64,000 bases of DNA from Cyanoderma ruficeps (Eukaryota; Chordata; Aves; Passeriformes; Timaliidae), in contig VZDJ01000174.1 of NCBI GenBank assembly GCA_008694505.1, positions 4,978,601 through 5,042,600 of the forward strand. Direction: 5' to 3'. A program made the position numbers and the translations under genes. This document shows positions 10,251 through 22,004 of this stretch, piece after piece. Every line of letters starts with the position of its first letter. The first letter of the stretch is position 1. The notes beneath the pieces were generated by a model. The model was not told the origin of the DNA. It saw nothing but the letters and a program-made list of their open reading frames with translations, and ran no database searches.

Positions 10251-10933
10251 GCTTATATTTAGCTGAGGGGAGCAGGAGCACTCGAAAATGTCCTGCTTGG
10301 TGCTCCCTATGCCAGGCCATCCCTCAGCTGGTTCACTGAGGCCAACCTTGACCCAATCCAGGAAAGGCAAGGGGAATGTGTCCCAGCCCATGGCACTTGT
10401 CCGGCTTGGCCCACCTGGCACTGCCGAGACCCCAGCTGCCCTTTGGATCAGCTGTCACCAGAGAGAGCCGGACGTCACCTGCGCTGGGGGAGCTGCCACT
10501 GAGCAGCACAAGGACAAGGACAATGAGGGCTGTGGGCACAGCACTGGCTGGGTGCTGCTCTGTGCCCAGCACAGCAGAGTGGAGCTCTGTGGGCATCGAG
10601 CTCAGCCCTGGGCAGCACCAGAGCACAGCCCCAGGACACACATGACAGGCAGGGTCCCCTGGGTGCCACAGGGTGCAGGGCTGCTGCCCAGTGGGGGACG
10701 ACAGCTGACAGCTGAGCTGGAGGGGCCAGGGAAAACCACGACCTTGCAGTGACACAGGCCTGGCCGTGCCATGCTGTGGCCGGGAACATGAGCCGAGCAG
10801 CTGCGTGGTGGTGCTTGGCCAGGGGCCGAGGTGCACGGGCTGCTGGTAGCCAGCACCAGAGCTGCTGGGAGGCCCCTCAAAGACCCTCCCTAGCAAGCAC
10901 GGCCAGCTCGCTCCAGAAACAAAATGCCTTCCC
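10251..10933. other. Single-copy non-coding DNA, no gene seen
   Basis: GC-rich, CpG-poor sequence. The 229-codon minus-strand frame at 10333-11022 is largely a translation of low-complexity and poly-purine DNA and is not a gene. Confidence 0.6.
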
Positions 10934-10963
10934 AGGGGAAGAAAGAAAAAAGGAAAAAANAAA

Positions 10964-10994
<31 letters not shown>

Positions 10995-10998
10995 GAGA
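10934..10998 (+). repeat. Purine/poly-A tract with one ambiguous base
   Basis: Uninterrupted purines on the + strand, beginning AGGGGAAGAAAG and running into long A runs, with a single N at 10960. The N probably marks uncertain homopolymer length. No retroelement 3' end is recognisable upstream of the A-run, so this is scored as low-complexity DNA. Confidence 0.85.
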
Positions 10999-11689
10999 CA
11001 GCTTCAACCAAGAAATAGCCACAGGCAGGTTTTGTTTTTAAAGCATTTTTATTTTCTTCATTTTGAATTGAATTTTTAAAGTGATTTGTCTCACTGAAAG
11101 TGGACACATTTTGAAATCCCATGTGTTCCCTCCTCTCTGCCCAGAGGGGGTTGGCTGCTGACCCAGTGCAGCGAGCTGGGGGGCTGAGCCACAAGCTCCT
11201 CATTTTCTGTGGCAGCTTTGTACCTTTTCCAAAGCAAAGACAGTCCTCAGAAAGGGGTAACCTCAAGCAAATACCCCCTCCTCCTGTAGCTGGGACTGGT
11301 TTTACTGCACCTGCCAAAGAGGGCCAATAGCTGCAGGGAGCAGAATCAGAAAACAAGATTTCCTTATGACTTTCTATTTTATAATCAAACTAAGTGTAAT
11401 GTCATGCCCACCATCCAACACAGCAGCCCATCACCTCGAGGGGGTTTTAGGCCAGCACTCGCTGGTTTCCCTGTGTCTCCCCAAGAGTCTCCTGAACAAC
11501 CAGCACTGACAAGATCCCTGATCAGACACAGCACAGGAGCCCCTGAGCTCCAGCACCACTAGTATGGCTCGGAGCGGGACCCCCCAAGCCTGGCCTGCCC
11601 CGGGCCAGGCCTGCCCCACTGCTCCAGTGCCACACAGCACCGAGGGGGACCTGGTCCTCAAAAATGTATTGGTTTTTCACCAAAACAGA
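10999..11689. other. Non-coding DNA with AT-rich patches, no gene seen
   Basis: AT-rich patches at 11025-11130 (TTTTTATTTTC, GAATTGAATTTTTAAAG) and 11345-11410 (TTTTATAATCAAAC) flank ordinary GC-rich sequence. Either patch could be a weak regulatory element. Confidence 0.5.
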
Positions 11690-11995
11690 GCAGGGGCACG
11701 TGATGCTCCACCATTTTGGCGGCCGCCCTCCTCACGTGAAATGAAATGGTGTCAGCACAGCTGCACCACCAGTGGCTGCCATGGCGGCCCCGCTGATTAC
11801 AGCGCCCTTGTCACGCCGCTCCGCCAGCGCCAGCGGAGCTAAATTAGAGCAACTAATTGCACGTCTCTTTGAAACAATCAGAATGACAAATCAGTGGTAA
11901 TCTCTTCAATTCTAGAGGGAAGCTATTGCGGCTCGTTCACAAGGATTAATCAGCTTTTCATCAGTGTTATTATACCAGCGCTGCCTCAGGAGAAG
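11690..11995. promoter_or_regulatory. Strong candidate enhancer/CNE, CpG-retaining, with YY1-, E-box- and homeodomain-like sites
   Basis: Seen: CCATTTTGGC (11711-11720, YY1/E2F-like), a NotI word GCGGCCGC (11719-11726), TCACGTGA (11732-11739, palindromic E-box), CCATGGCGGCC, CTGATTACAG, a run of CpGs to about 11835, then an abrupt AT-rich half with CTAAATTAGAG, AACTAATTGC, ACAATCAG, GGATTAATCAG (11943-11953, OTX/PITX-like GGATTA) and GTTATTATACC. CpG retention and motif density are among the highest in the window. Inferred conserved developmental regulatory element. Confidence 0.55.
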
Positions 11996-12209
11996 CCCCG
12001 AGGCCACGCTGGCTGGGCTCACACCACGGGGACACCGAGGCATGGCCAAGCTGCTGCTCCCAGCCCTTGTCCATTGCCAGAGCTGCCACATCCACTCCCA
12101 GGCTCCCTGGCCCTCGCTCAGGCTCTGCCCAAGGGCAACTCTGCCTAGGGGGGCTGCTGGAAGCCTGGAAAGAGGCTGAAGTTGAGTGCACCCCCCTCAG
12201 AGTGACTCT

Positions 12210-12305
12210 CCAATACACAAAACCATTTTAATGATCAGGGCCAAATCAGCGATCAGTCAAGGAGAAATAACGACAGGCCTCTCCCTTCTACATAATGAGC
12301 TGCAG
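12210..12305. promoter_or_regulatory. Candidate regulatory block
   Basis: CATTTTAATGATCAG, CAAATCAGCGATCAGTCAAG and AAATAACGAC words in a short block, 215 bp after the strong 11690-11995 block. The GATCAG word occurs twice. Confidence 0.4.
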
Positions 12306-13820
12306 GAGACACCCTGGTGCCCTCCCTGAGCACAGGAAGGTTTTTTCCATGCACCACCAGCACTGCTCCGTGTCTGTCTGGGGCTGCTCCACAGAAATCT
12401 CAAACACCCTGTTGAGCAGGAGCTGTCAGCAAGCAGAGCTGGTGTCTTTCAACTCTTTACCACCTGCACTCAGCAGAAAAGCACTCAGCAGCATCCCTCC
12501 TTGGCTGACACTCAACATCCAGCAGACACAGGCTGCAAGGGATGAATGACCTAGGCTGGGTTCTTCCAGCCCTACCATTGCTTCATGGCATGACCATGCC
12601 CAAACAAACCACTTTCTGCTCAACAAAAGCTAATATGGGAACATATTTATCAACCTCTACATATTTCCACTGCACTTCATGGCAGTCCCAGAGCACTTTG
12701 CATCTGTCCACACATGTTAAGAACAGTGGTGGCAGAGAGCTTTACTGAAAATGCCCAGACCTTGTGCTGAAAGCAGTGGTGGTGCCCTTTGGCCAAGGCC
12801 TTGGAGGGAAGGATGTTTGAGGGAAGAAAAACAATTTGTGACACCACTCCATGGACAGAACTGACTACTTGCTTTTCCTGGACTCATCTTCCACTATCAA
12901 AGACCTTCCCCTGGTGCACAGAGGTTCTTTTTCCCCACCAAGCAGAACTGAGCACACAAGTGTGAGCATGGAGTGTGCAAGGAGGAGAGGAGAAGGCCAT
13001 GGTGCTGCTACAAAAGGCCCCAGAGACAAATTCTTGATGTTTCATGCACTCAGACCAACAGCCCTCAGAGCTGTGGACAAGAGGGCTGAAGGACTACACA
13101 TGGCTCTGCTGTGCCCTGGAGAAATTCTGCAGCAGGCAGGTGGCATTTCAGTCCCCTGTTTCAGTTTACAGGGGCACAGATCATTCCCTCCCAAGCACAG
13201 CCCAGCTCTCTCTGGCCAAGGGGCTGATGCTGGCCTGGGAGAAGCCTCTCCACCATCATGACTGTGGTGCACCTGCCCATGAGCAGGAGCCAGCTGAAGC
13301 TTGTACCAAACGTCCCAGGTGCTGGGCATGACTCTTCCTTAGGTGCAGGTCAGTGCTGCTGCCACGGAGCCCGCCCAGGACAGCAGCTCTGAATGGGACA
13401 ATGCCCAGCCTGGCAGTGGGAGATGGTTCTTGGCATCCATGAGACAGTCAGCAGCAAGGCCAGTGTGGTGCTGCGTGGGGGCACCGTCCGAGCAGGAATC
13501 ACCATCTGCAAGGGATGGAGAGAAGGGAGGATTAGCAGAACTCAGCCACAGCCATGAAAGCCCAGCTCCCAGCAGCTCCCCTTGGCTCAGGCCCTATCCC
13601 TGCTCAGCCAGGAGAGAGACTGGCGTTATGTGGTCTCGGATCAAGGCCTGAGGCACCATCTTCCATGGGAAAAATATCAGCCTGAAGCCCATTGCTGGGG
13701 CTGGGGAAGGGTGTGTACAACAATACGGCAGCACTCAGAGCAGCTGAGCACAGCTCTCCTGTCGCCTTCAATAGCTCTGGGCCAGCTCTGCCACATTGCA
13801 GCGCTTGGATCTCACCATCA
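12306..13820. other. Single-copy non-coding DNA, no gene seen
   Basis: A CR1-like snatch at 12545-12580 (GGGTTCTTCCAGCCCTACCA) is too short and diverged to annotate. A weak AT-rich patch lies at 12600-12700. The remainder is ordinary sequence without coding support. Confidence 0.55.
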
Positions 13821-14439
13821 AAGCTCAACAATGCACTTGAGTTACATAAAGATCCAACTCGTGGAGAAGAGGCTCTTGACGTTTCCCCACAGCAGGCTTT
13901 TAGGGTACGTTAGGAATGCTAAAACCATAGATGGAAAGTGCATGGAAAGGTGAAGTCAGGCGTCAGGGCCCTCCAAAACAGTTAAACTAAAACTGCTGAA
14001 AAACAGAGAAGGAAACATACAAGGTCACACACTGCAACCAAAGGATCCTTGAAGTTGTTTACAGATGAAAAACTGCACTACAAGGCATGCATAACTTCAA
14101 TTTCCCAGTAGCACGCGTGTGGGCACACACCAAGTATAACATGTACATAAAATAATACAGAGAGATATATTTAAGTTCTCTTCATGCACACATAAAGCCA
14201 GCATCCAAGCAACAAACTTCTGGTGAATTCAAAGCACTGAACTAGGAGAAATCCTTAAAACCAGAAGAGCTTTTTTATCTAATTATCTCTCACACCAAAA
14301 AAAGTCCATGCCAATCCTTATCTTTTTTCCCCTTCTGAATACCTAACTCACTCCTACCTGGATTTGTCTTGCTGCTGCTGGACCTCTGATGCACACAGTT
14401 TACCCAGTGTATGTTAAAATGCCCATAAAGTACAGCGCT
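13821..14439. other. AT-leaning non-coding DNA
   Basis: Contains GCATGCATAAC, a CATGTACATAAAATAATACAG stretch, GATATATTTAAG and TTTTTTATCTAATTATCTC. It could be intronic or weak regulatory DNA. A 28-bp interval on the minus strand (14358-14385) is bounded by AG and GT but has no pyrimidine tract, so I do not call an exon. Confidence 0.45.
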
Positions 14440-15020
14440 GTACCTGCCCTGCTCCAGATTGTTCTCTGTAGATCCCCACTTGCAGCTTCACTCAAGCCAG
14501 CTCACTTAGAAACGTCTTAAAGTCAAAGCATTGCTCTCACTCAGGGAGTGTCACGGTGTATTTCGTAACTGTGGCTCACAAACACAATCCTTCCCCCATG
14601 CACTGCTGTTGTTGCCCACAACAAAGGCGTTTGGGATCAAAGGAAAGGGTTAACCCCCATGCAGTCATCGCTTGGAGTCCTGGAGGTCTGACTGCTGCCA
14701 ACTCCTGAAAAATGGCCACCAGGCAGGCAAGCTGCTGAGAATCATCAGAATAAGATTGGAAGGTGTCCACATCAATCAATCACTTGTTGACAGATGACTG
14801 GAAGCCCCCACTGTGCCCGTGGACAGCTGACCAACTCTCGGCTTAACCTGGAGTCTAACATTAGCCTGTTTGCTTCGTGTGGGTGGCTGCTGCGTTATGA
14901 CCTTAATAGTCAATCAATCTTGCAACGAGCAGTCTGTCTGGCAGAAACATTCATTATCCATCCTATTCATGCATTGAAAAGCTTTATCTTCAAAAACTCT
15001 GCATCACTTAGGGAGGAATA
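14440..15020. promoter_or_regulatory. Strong candidate enhancer with PBX/MEIS-like sites
   Basis: The core is 14740-15010. It holds ATCAATCAATCAC (14772-14784) next to TTGACAGATGAC (MEIS/TGIF-like TGACAG), GTTATGACC, AGTCAATCAATC (a second PBX-like ATCAATC run), AACATTCATTATCC, CATTGAAAAGC and GCATCACTTAG. Two separate ATCAATCA-type runs about 140 bp apart with MEIS words nearby are the notable pattern. Inferred developmental enhancer. Confidence 0.5.
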
Positions 15021-15254
15021 ACAGAACCCTGAGCAGGAAAATAGGCCCAGCCCCAGTTTCTAGGGGGAATCCGGATGTTGGGGCTGAGCCCCCACAGCCA
15101 CTGCAGCCCCAGATCCAGGGGCACTCAGGGCAGGGCTTGGCCTCCCTTTTATTTCTGGTACCTATTCAGGCTGCTTTGAGGGCGCTGCTCTTGCACCAGC
15201 AACTGCTGGAATCAGTGCCAAGAGGAAGACAAGGGGGAGAGATATAAAAGGACA
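15021..15254. other. Single-copy spacer, nothing seen
   Basis: GC-rich spacer between two candidate elements, without coding or repeat signal. Confidence 0.6.
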
Positions 15255-15520
15255 ACAAACACACATCAATTAAACCTTGCAAGCTGTTAGTCACACTAGT
15301 TAATAAGTTCTTTCTATCTGTAAAGTGCTCTTAGTGACAAATCCTTTAACTGGCACTCAGAGCGTTATTATGGCTTTCAAGATGCCTCTGTCTTTCATGT
15401 GCAGCTTCTTGTACACATGTGAGTGCTCCCCGTTGCGCAGTCTGTTTACACTAGTTGTGAGAAGACATCATCAAAGCAAACTGAAAGCAACACTAAATGC
15501 TTGAGAAAAACAGAATTTAT
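15255..15520. promoter_or_regulatory. Strong candidate enhancer
   Basis: CATCAATTAAACC, ACACTAGTTAATAAG, GTGACAAATCC, GCGTTATTATGG, TTTACACTAGTTG and AAGACATCATC words in a compact block. The word CACTAGTT occurs twice about 170 bp apart. CpGs at GAGCGTTA and CGTTGCGCAG are retained. Confidence 0.45.
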
Positions 15521-16264
15521 TCACTGCTGCCTGCTCTGAAATCGCCTTTCACTTAACAAACCACTGCAAACTGCAGCGGCGGGAGCCAGGCTGGCACAGC
15601 AGCCTTCAGCCTCTCCGGGCATCACCAACAGCATCCATCTCCCAGCATCAGGCAGGGGGACCTGAACCTGTCCCACCAGCTGTGACGTGGTGGCCACAGT
15701 CCAGGGATGAGGAACTGCAGGAGCTGCCCATCCCCTGCTGTGGCCAGGGCTCCCAAGCATGGCAATCTGTGTACCAGAGCTGTGCCTGCGACAGGACAAG
15801 GCCAGCTCCTGTGCCCAGGGTTGGGAACCAGAGCAATGCCCCAAGGGCCCTCACCATCACTCATCCCAGCCATCCCTGTGCCACAGGGCACCTAGAGGGT
15901 GGCAGAGGCATTGTTTCAAAGAGCTGAAGCCAGACAAAGTTTTGTGCAAGGTGAAGGAAGGAGAAGAGCTCAAGAGGAGTGCTCCTGCCTCACTCGCTGC
16001 CTGCAGAAACTGGCACAGGGTGAACACCCACGGGTGCCCACAGGGCAGTCTGCAGAAGCTCCTTCTTTGCTGGCTGGTCCCTGTTCAGGAAAGGGGCAAT
16101 GAGAAGGTGGCTCCAACCTCACCTGCATTGCACAACATCCCAGGAGAGCAATATGTGACATACAACAGCACCGGGCAGGATGAGGAGCTGACCCCACGTG
16201 CCCTGTCCAGGGCCAGCAGCCACACAGACCACACACTGCTATGGGATGCCCTTACAGAAACCAT
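15521..16264. other. Single-copy non-coding DNA, no gene seen
   Basis: C-rich. A 194-codon + strand frame (15759-16343) runs into the next AT-rich block and has no domain. Taken as chance. Confidence 0.6.
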
Positions 16265-16560
16265 CCTCTCCTCAAAGTCAAAGCAATTAGGGCCTTGCAA
16301 TGTTAGATTTAAAAAGAGACAGTTAATCAGAGATCTTCCATAATCCTTCACACTCAGGCTGCCAAGGCAGCCACAATTCAGCAGGCCTTGTCCAGGCTGA
16401 TTGTATGTCCTGAAAAATGAACAGTAACTCTTGCAGAGAAGCAAAGTATGTTTCTGCAAAGTCTCTCCCACACAAACTAAATATTAATCACCTTAATAAC
16501 CATTAATGTGTAATGGTCATTCATTAAATTCAGGAAAATACAGGGCCTCAAAGCAATCAT
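16265..16560. promoter_or_regulatory. Candidate enhancer with paired TAAT sites
   Basis: Two AT-rich halves. The left (16270-16345) has AAAGCAATTAGGG and GTTAGATTTAAAAAG. The right (16478-16545) has AAATATTAATCACC and ACCATTA-ATGTG-TAATGGT (16499-16517), a 7-bp inverted pair of homeodomain cores, then TTCATTAAATTC. Arms of 7 bp are common by chance, so the evidence is the combination of sites. Confidence 0.45.
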
Positions 16561-17854
16561 TTCATGGTTTCAGTACCTGGGGCACTCACCACACAGCACC
16601 TGTGCTCCCTGTACTTGGCATGTCCCAGGCCACTGCTGCCCAATGCCACCCTGTTCACCTGGCACCCTCCTGCTAGTGGCAGCACAGCCAGGCTCCCAGA
16701 CTCTGGTGCAGCAGGAGCAGCACTGCCATATCATCACCTTCTGGGTGTGCACAGAGAACAGCCCACTCTGCCAGGACAGCCACCATGGCTCCCGGTGTGC
16801 TGAGCAGCTCAGTGCCTTGCTTGACCTGGCACCCATCCACACAGCCTCTCCAGCAGCATGGCCCAGCACAGAGGAGCTGTGCCATTGGGGAGCGGGATGG
16901 CAGCAGTGGCGTTTTTGGGGGGGCCCCCAGGCTATCAGTTGCAGGTGACAGCATTAGATCTGCTGCCCCAGAAAGTCCTCTGTGCAACCTGGCCTCCTCC
17001 GGCTGGCTCAGGGCTTCACGGACGGTGTCAAGTGGCAACTTTCTGGATCCTGACCTTGTTGGAATTTGCTGCTGGGGGGGACACGCCAGTCCATAAAGTT
17101 CCCATTAGTGTGTAAAAGCAGATGTAAGCACTTTGCTGGCAGAGCTCAGCAGCAGGGAAGCCTGCAGTTGATCAGTTCTGCCTCGCTGGTCACTGCAGTC
17201 AACAGGAATTACCACACAGGGTTCCTGTGTCCCTCTCTCAAAGCCCACCCCTCCAAAAAGGATGGTTTAAAGAAGCCAGCCAACTTCAGGCAGCACTCCA
17301 GGATAACACAGTAAATCCATGTGATACGTGCTGAGGGGAGCCAGCCCCAGCCGGGAATAGCCAGCAGGAGAGCAGTGTGGATTAGTTCATTGTACAGAAC
17401 AAATCTAAGCATGGGGAGTTGCTGCTGCTCCCACGAGGAGCCGGTGGCTCCAGGGCCTTTGTGGCACATGACTCAGCGCAGGACACGGGGACAGGCAGGT
17501 GGCAGCTGGGACTGGCCTTTGCCATCAGCTCCCACAAGGACACGCAGCACCCCCAGATTGTCACAGCCAGGGAGCAGCACCTGCCCCTTCCCACAGCACC
17601 AAGGGCACGAGGGGACCGCCAGACCCTGGAGGACCATCCTGGGCTGGGGACCTGAGTGCAGCCCCACAGACCCCAAATGGGCCACGGTGCTCAGCTACAG
17701 GGAGGAAAAAAGGCAGCAGCAAAGGCTGCTGTGGCCATGGTGCTCCCTGTCACTGGTCGACTGGGACTGCCAGTCCTCCACCCCCTGTGCTCCCTCTCCA
17801 TCATGCTGCACTGAGAACCAGCACCAGCTGACCTGGTTTCAGCCAGTTTTCCTT
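16561..17854. other. Single-copy non-coding DNA, no gene seen
   Basis: GC-rich, with a G run at 16916-16924 and another at 17074-17080. Open frames up to 180 codons lack domains and splice context. Confidence 0.6.
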
Positions 17855-18180
17855 CATGATTAACACTCTCCGGGCCCATGCTCACTCTGTTATTCTCACC
17901 AAATTAAAGAGCAGTCCTGGATCCTCGTTAGATTTGCTCACATTTGAGCAGTGTCATGTGGTCAGTAGCCCATGGCAATACACTAAATTAAAGGCCTAAT
18001 GCAGAATCCACCTACGAGCCTGACAACTAATGAATCGAGGGCTTCAGGCCCCAGAGGAGCTGCGCTGGGATGAAGCCACTTCACACCGAGCCACAGCAGA
18101 AGAGCAGTCCCTGGGCTGTCATTCAGAAATAAAGAATTGTTGAATTTTATTCACCACAGGACACAGAAACAACAGCATCT
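17855..18180. promoter_or_regulatory. Candidate enhancer
   Basis: TGATTAACACTC, CCAAATTAAAGAG, CACTAAATTAAAGG and CAACTAATGAATCGAG words. AAATTAAAG occurs twice about 95 bp apart. CpGs at CTCCGGG, CCTCGTTAG, CTACGAG and AATCGAGG are retained. Confidence 0.45.
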
Positions 18181-19440
18181 CTGTAACTAACGCTGGTTTG
18201 CCAGAGAGCCAGGCAGCGAGGAGCCCTCTCAGCACTGATCCCTCAGGGCACAGTGGCTCCTGCCCGCACACCAGAGGTGCTGCAAATGATCTCCCACTTG
18301 GTTTCAATGGACTGGGTATGAGTCCCCGTCAGGGACATGCTGACTCTTCCCTCTAGTCAAAATTAATCCCATCCCTCCAAGCCATGCTGGTACTCCAGAG
18401 CGCACAGCACGGCCCCTTCCTGTGCCCCCAGCTCTTCCTCTGTGCCCCAAAGGGCTCAAGGGAGGTCAGCTACCCATCCCACAGCACCCAGCCCTCACAG
18501 GCATCAGCCAACACCAATCAGGCTACCCATGAGAACTACAGAGACTGCGGCTCCCCCCCTGGGCTGTTAGCACCCTCTCCCCATCCCCAGCAGCAGCTGG
18601 GCAAGCGCTGGATGTAAGTAAGCTCTGGGGCCAGTGCTGTGGCCATCAATTTTGCTCTGAAGCATTTCAAGTTGGAGCTGAAGCCTGGAAAGGTTCAGCC
18701 TGTTGCATCAGACAGCTCCAGCCCTGCAAAGGTCAGGACTGTTTTGGTAAGGAGCTGTTTGCTGAAGCCTCCCCCTCCCCCAGATTCCTGCTCTTGGCCA
18801 CAGGCTCATGCACCCAATTCCCCTGCCTGTGTACACACACTGACACTCTGCTCAGCCTTTGGAGGTAGAGAAGCTCCACACCAGGACACTGCTCCTCACA
18901 GTTATCAGCACACCTGTGCCATGAACCAGGGGCTGTGCAGCTCTGCTGAGGCACCCAGCATGGCACTGGGGGATTTCACCTCTTCTGTGCCCACCTCCCG
19001 TGCCCCTGCTACAGCTGGGAGCCCAGGCAAGCCCTCTGCCAGGGAGTGGTGACCTCTGGCCAGGTGTGCACTGGCAGTGCCACCATCCACTGTGCATTCC
19101 CAGTGGTCACAGTCATGGGCTGAACCTCTCTCCTCATCTCCACAGCAGAGGCAGACCCACAGCACAAAGCAAAGTGTTCTCTGCTCAGGCTGGCCTGAAA
19201 TGCCCTGGGAGGAGCTGCCCCAGAAAGCACCATACTGCAGACAGAGGACACCCAAATCTTTGGCCTTTGGGGGACAGGAGAGTGCTCCCAGTAACCCCCA
19301 AGACACTGTGATGGGNATCCATCCATCCCAGTGAGGATGGCAGGCCAGGGAGGAGAAATTAAGGCTGAGACATGTTAATTGATGCCAGTGCACAGCCCAT
19401 CCTCCCCACATTCCTCCATCTGGACAAGGCATGACCACTT
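18181..19440. other. Single-copy non-coding DNA, one ambiguous base
   Basis: No gene seen. AAAATTAATCCC near 18360 contains an OTX-like TAATCC. A single N at 19316 precedes an ATCCATCCATCCC micro-repeat. Open frames crossing it have no support. Confidence 0.55.
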
Positions 19441-19930
19441 CTCTAAAGCCATCTTTTCATCCCTAAAGCGAGAGCTGCATTTTAACATTAATTCTTTTTT
19501 TTTTCCTAGACAGACTTAAATCTCATTAACTTTAAGACACTTCAAGCTCTCTTTAGCAGTCCCTAACATAATTCTCCCAACTTAAGATACAAGATACTAG
19601 ATAGAAGTAGCCAATCCCGTTTATAATTGTATATATGACCAGCAATTCAAATTCACTTCCCTTGATTTAATGTCCTATTTGTATTCTATCAATAAATGGA
19701 GTTCTCAGGACCATACTTAAATGGAAGCAGCACTATGCTCTGATAGCCAAAGCCAGCAAAAAAAAATTGCATCACTAAACTAAAATGTCTTGTAGTATAT
19801 GATTCCTTGACTTATTGTTCTCTCCTCTTCACTGCACTTGAATATTAACTGTTGTATTAATAGCTCACTCTTAATTATCCATGAGTAATGTACTACAACC
19901 AGAAAATTAATGGAGGGAAGCACCACAAAA
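19441..19930. promoter_or_regulatory. AT-rich block, possible conserved element
   Basis: One of the most AT-rich stretches in the window, almost without CpG. It holds TTTTAACATTAATTC, CTCATTAACTTTAAG, TTATAATTGTATATATG, CTTGATTTAATG, TATCAATAAATGG, CATCACTAAACTAAAATG and TTAATTATCC words. It could be a large regulatory element or simply AT-rich intron. Confidence 0.4.
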
Positions 19931-20639
19931 ATGGAAAAGAATTCTCCCTATCCCAGATATATTTTCAAGCACACTGTGAGAGGAAGAAGATACACACGCT
20001 GCCTTGGACACGGCCAGAGAAGAGGCCAGTGCTGGGGAGGGTCCATTGCTGAACTCTGGGGATGGGTCCTTGCCCTGCTGGACCCTGCTTGCCATGGGAG
20101 GGGGGTTCTGAGCAGGGGTCCAATAATGATCCCAAAGAGCTGGGGTGGTCTGGGGAGGGGCAGCAGAGCCAGCCAGTGACTGGGTTCTCCAGCCCAAGAC
20201 GAAGGAGATGAGTGGGACCAGAGTGAGAAATTTACAGTTGTTGAGGAAGACTTTGCCACAAAACACATAATTCAGCTCCAGATTTCACTGCAGCAGGAAT
20301 CTGAACTTGGAAAGACTGACAAAGGACAGGGTGTTTTCATGGATAATGTGGATTCTCAGAGTCAAATGTTACAAAGACATGCTGCACTCCTCATTCATCA
20401 CCATCCCTGCTCTCCAAAGGGCACCCAAGAGGGAGGATGTCTCATCTCTGCTGGGACATTTTCCCTCCCCAGGAGCCTGTTGGAAAGTGCTGCTCACCAT
20501 GATGCCATGACAGTGTCTGTGCCCCCGAGCAGGGAACGGGGACAGTGCCAGCATCGCTCCTCCAAGGCAGCCAGGAGCTGCACAGGCAGGGCCACCACAT
20601 CCATCTCCACAGGTGCGATCCTGAGGCTGCTCCAGAAGA
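19931..20639. other. Single-copy non-coding DNA, no gene seen
   Basis: GC-rich with G-runs near 20098-20160. No coding evidence. Confidence 0.6.
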
Positions 20640-20850
20640 CTGGAATGGTGAGGTGCCTAATTAAATATGTGCCTCCCAGTGCCAGAGCCCTGCAGCAGCC
20701 ATGAATTATGCAGCAGCTCACTTACATGTCAGCAGGATCACAATATTGATGAGCTATCCTGCGTGTAATCTGATAAAAACCAAGATAAACTCAGCAAAAA
20801 TTGAGTGTAATATGATCCTTTCCTTTCAATAAACCACTTCCAGCCCAGCA
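20640..20850. promoter_or_regulatory. Candidate regulatory block with GATA-like sites
   Basis: GCCTAATTAAATATG, CATGAATTATGC, CACAATATTGATGAGC, TCTGATAAAAACC and AAGATAAACTC. TGATAA and AGATAA are close GATA-type words. TTTCAATAAACC follows. Confidence 0.4.
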
Positions 20851-22004
20851 CTGGGAATGTCTCTTCAGGCTCCTTGCTCACCTCAGGCAGCCAAGCCCAG
20901 CAGCTCCTCTATATGGCCCAACAGGGGCACGGAGCAGCAGCTGTGCTGACAGCATTCCCCTGCACCTGCAGGGCACCACTGGCTGCCTCTGAAGGCTACC
21001 TGGGGATATTTCCATGCCCTATGGGGTTAGAGGCTGGTGCTCTCCACAGCTCTTCAGTGCATTCCAAAAGGTCTGCATTTTGGCATTTAGATTAATGCTG
21101 GAGACAGGGAGGAAGAAGTTGCAATGTCTCACACCGACTCCCTCCGTTCTGTCTGAGCAAATGAAGGATGACAGAGTGCAACTCCCACTCGGAAATGCTT
21201 TGCAGTGCTTGCACAGACCCAGGTCCAACTCCAGCTCCCATGACAAGCCAACTGCTTTGTAAACCTGGCCGGATGCTTTTGGTACCTTGGGAACAGCCAG
21301 CACAGGCTCCTGCCCAGCTCTAACACATCCTCTAAGAAACACCCCAAAGAGAGGGGAGAGGCTTCTGGCCACTTTTGGTCACTGGACCCATGCAGAAGGC
21401 TGAGGGCTGCGAGCCAGAGGATTCTGCTCACTGCCCCATCCCTTCCTCAGTGCAGCAGGGACTGGTGCTGCTCCCTCTCAACTCAGCAAGACCTTCAGAG
21501 AGCCCCTGAGGGCAAGCAGTGCCCACCTGCCCAAGGCAAGGGGGGCCCAACCCACCCCTGTTCCAGACAAAGCTAGAGGCACGTGGCCAGCTCCCAGCCC
21601 TGCTGCTCCTCTCTCCAGACCTCTCTCTGGCCCATGGGAGGGCATTAGCTGGGTGAAACCCGGCTGGAATCTGCCCTGAGAGTCGGGGGTGACAACACCA
21701 CAGCCAGCACCATGTGCCAAACCAACCAACCACAGGCAGCACCACGTTCTCCACAGCCACAAGTTCCTCCAGTTCCTGGCGTTGCAGGAGGGGTCTGGAT
21801 CCAGCCAGGTCCTCCTTGCCCCAAAGGCTGCTCTCTCTCATGCCCAGGGGGTCTACAGTGGCCCAGCAGATGCAGCTGGGGGGAACTGGGCTGGCCCAGC
21901 ACCCTGCAGGGGTCTCCAGCCCCACTGATAAGCCTACAGGGAGGGACAGGAATGTGGCTGCCTGGAGACGCCTCGTTTCACAGATGTGCCTGTGTCTGTG
22001 CAAG
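20851..22004. other. Single-copy non-coding DNA, no gene seen
   Basis: GC-rich. The 202-codon minus frame at 21428-22036 overlaps comparable frames on the other strand and has no domain. Confidence 0.6.

Noticed and set aside
10333..11022. 229-codon minus frame with a phenylalanine run
   Set aside because: The run is the translation of the purine tract and crosses an ambiguous base.
12545..12580. CR1-like words
   Set aside because: Under 40 bp and diverged. No continuation on either side.
12793..12804. 12-bp palindrome CCAAGGCCTTGG
   Set aside because: About sixteen exact 12-bp palindromes are expected by chance in a window this long, and it has no supporting context.
14358..14385. Possible 28-bp minus-strand microexon between AG and GTAGGAG
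   Set aside because: No polypyrimidine tract before the acceptor, no known peptide, and AG/GT pairs this close are common by chance.
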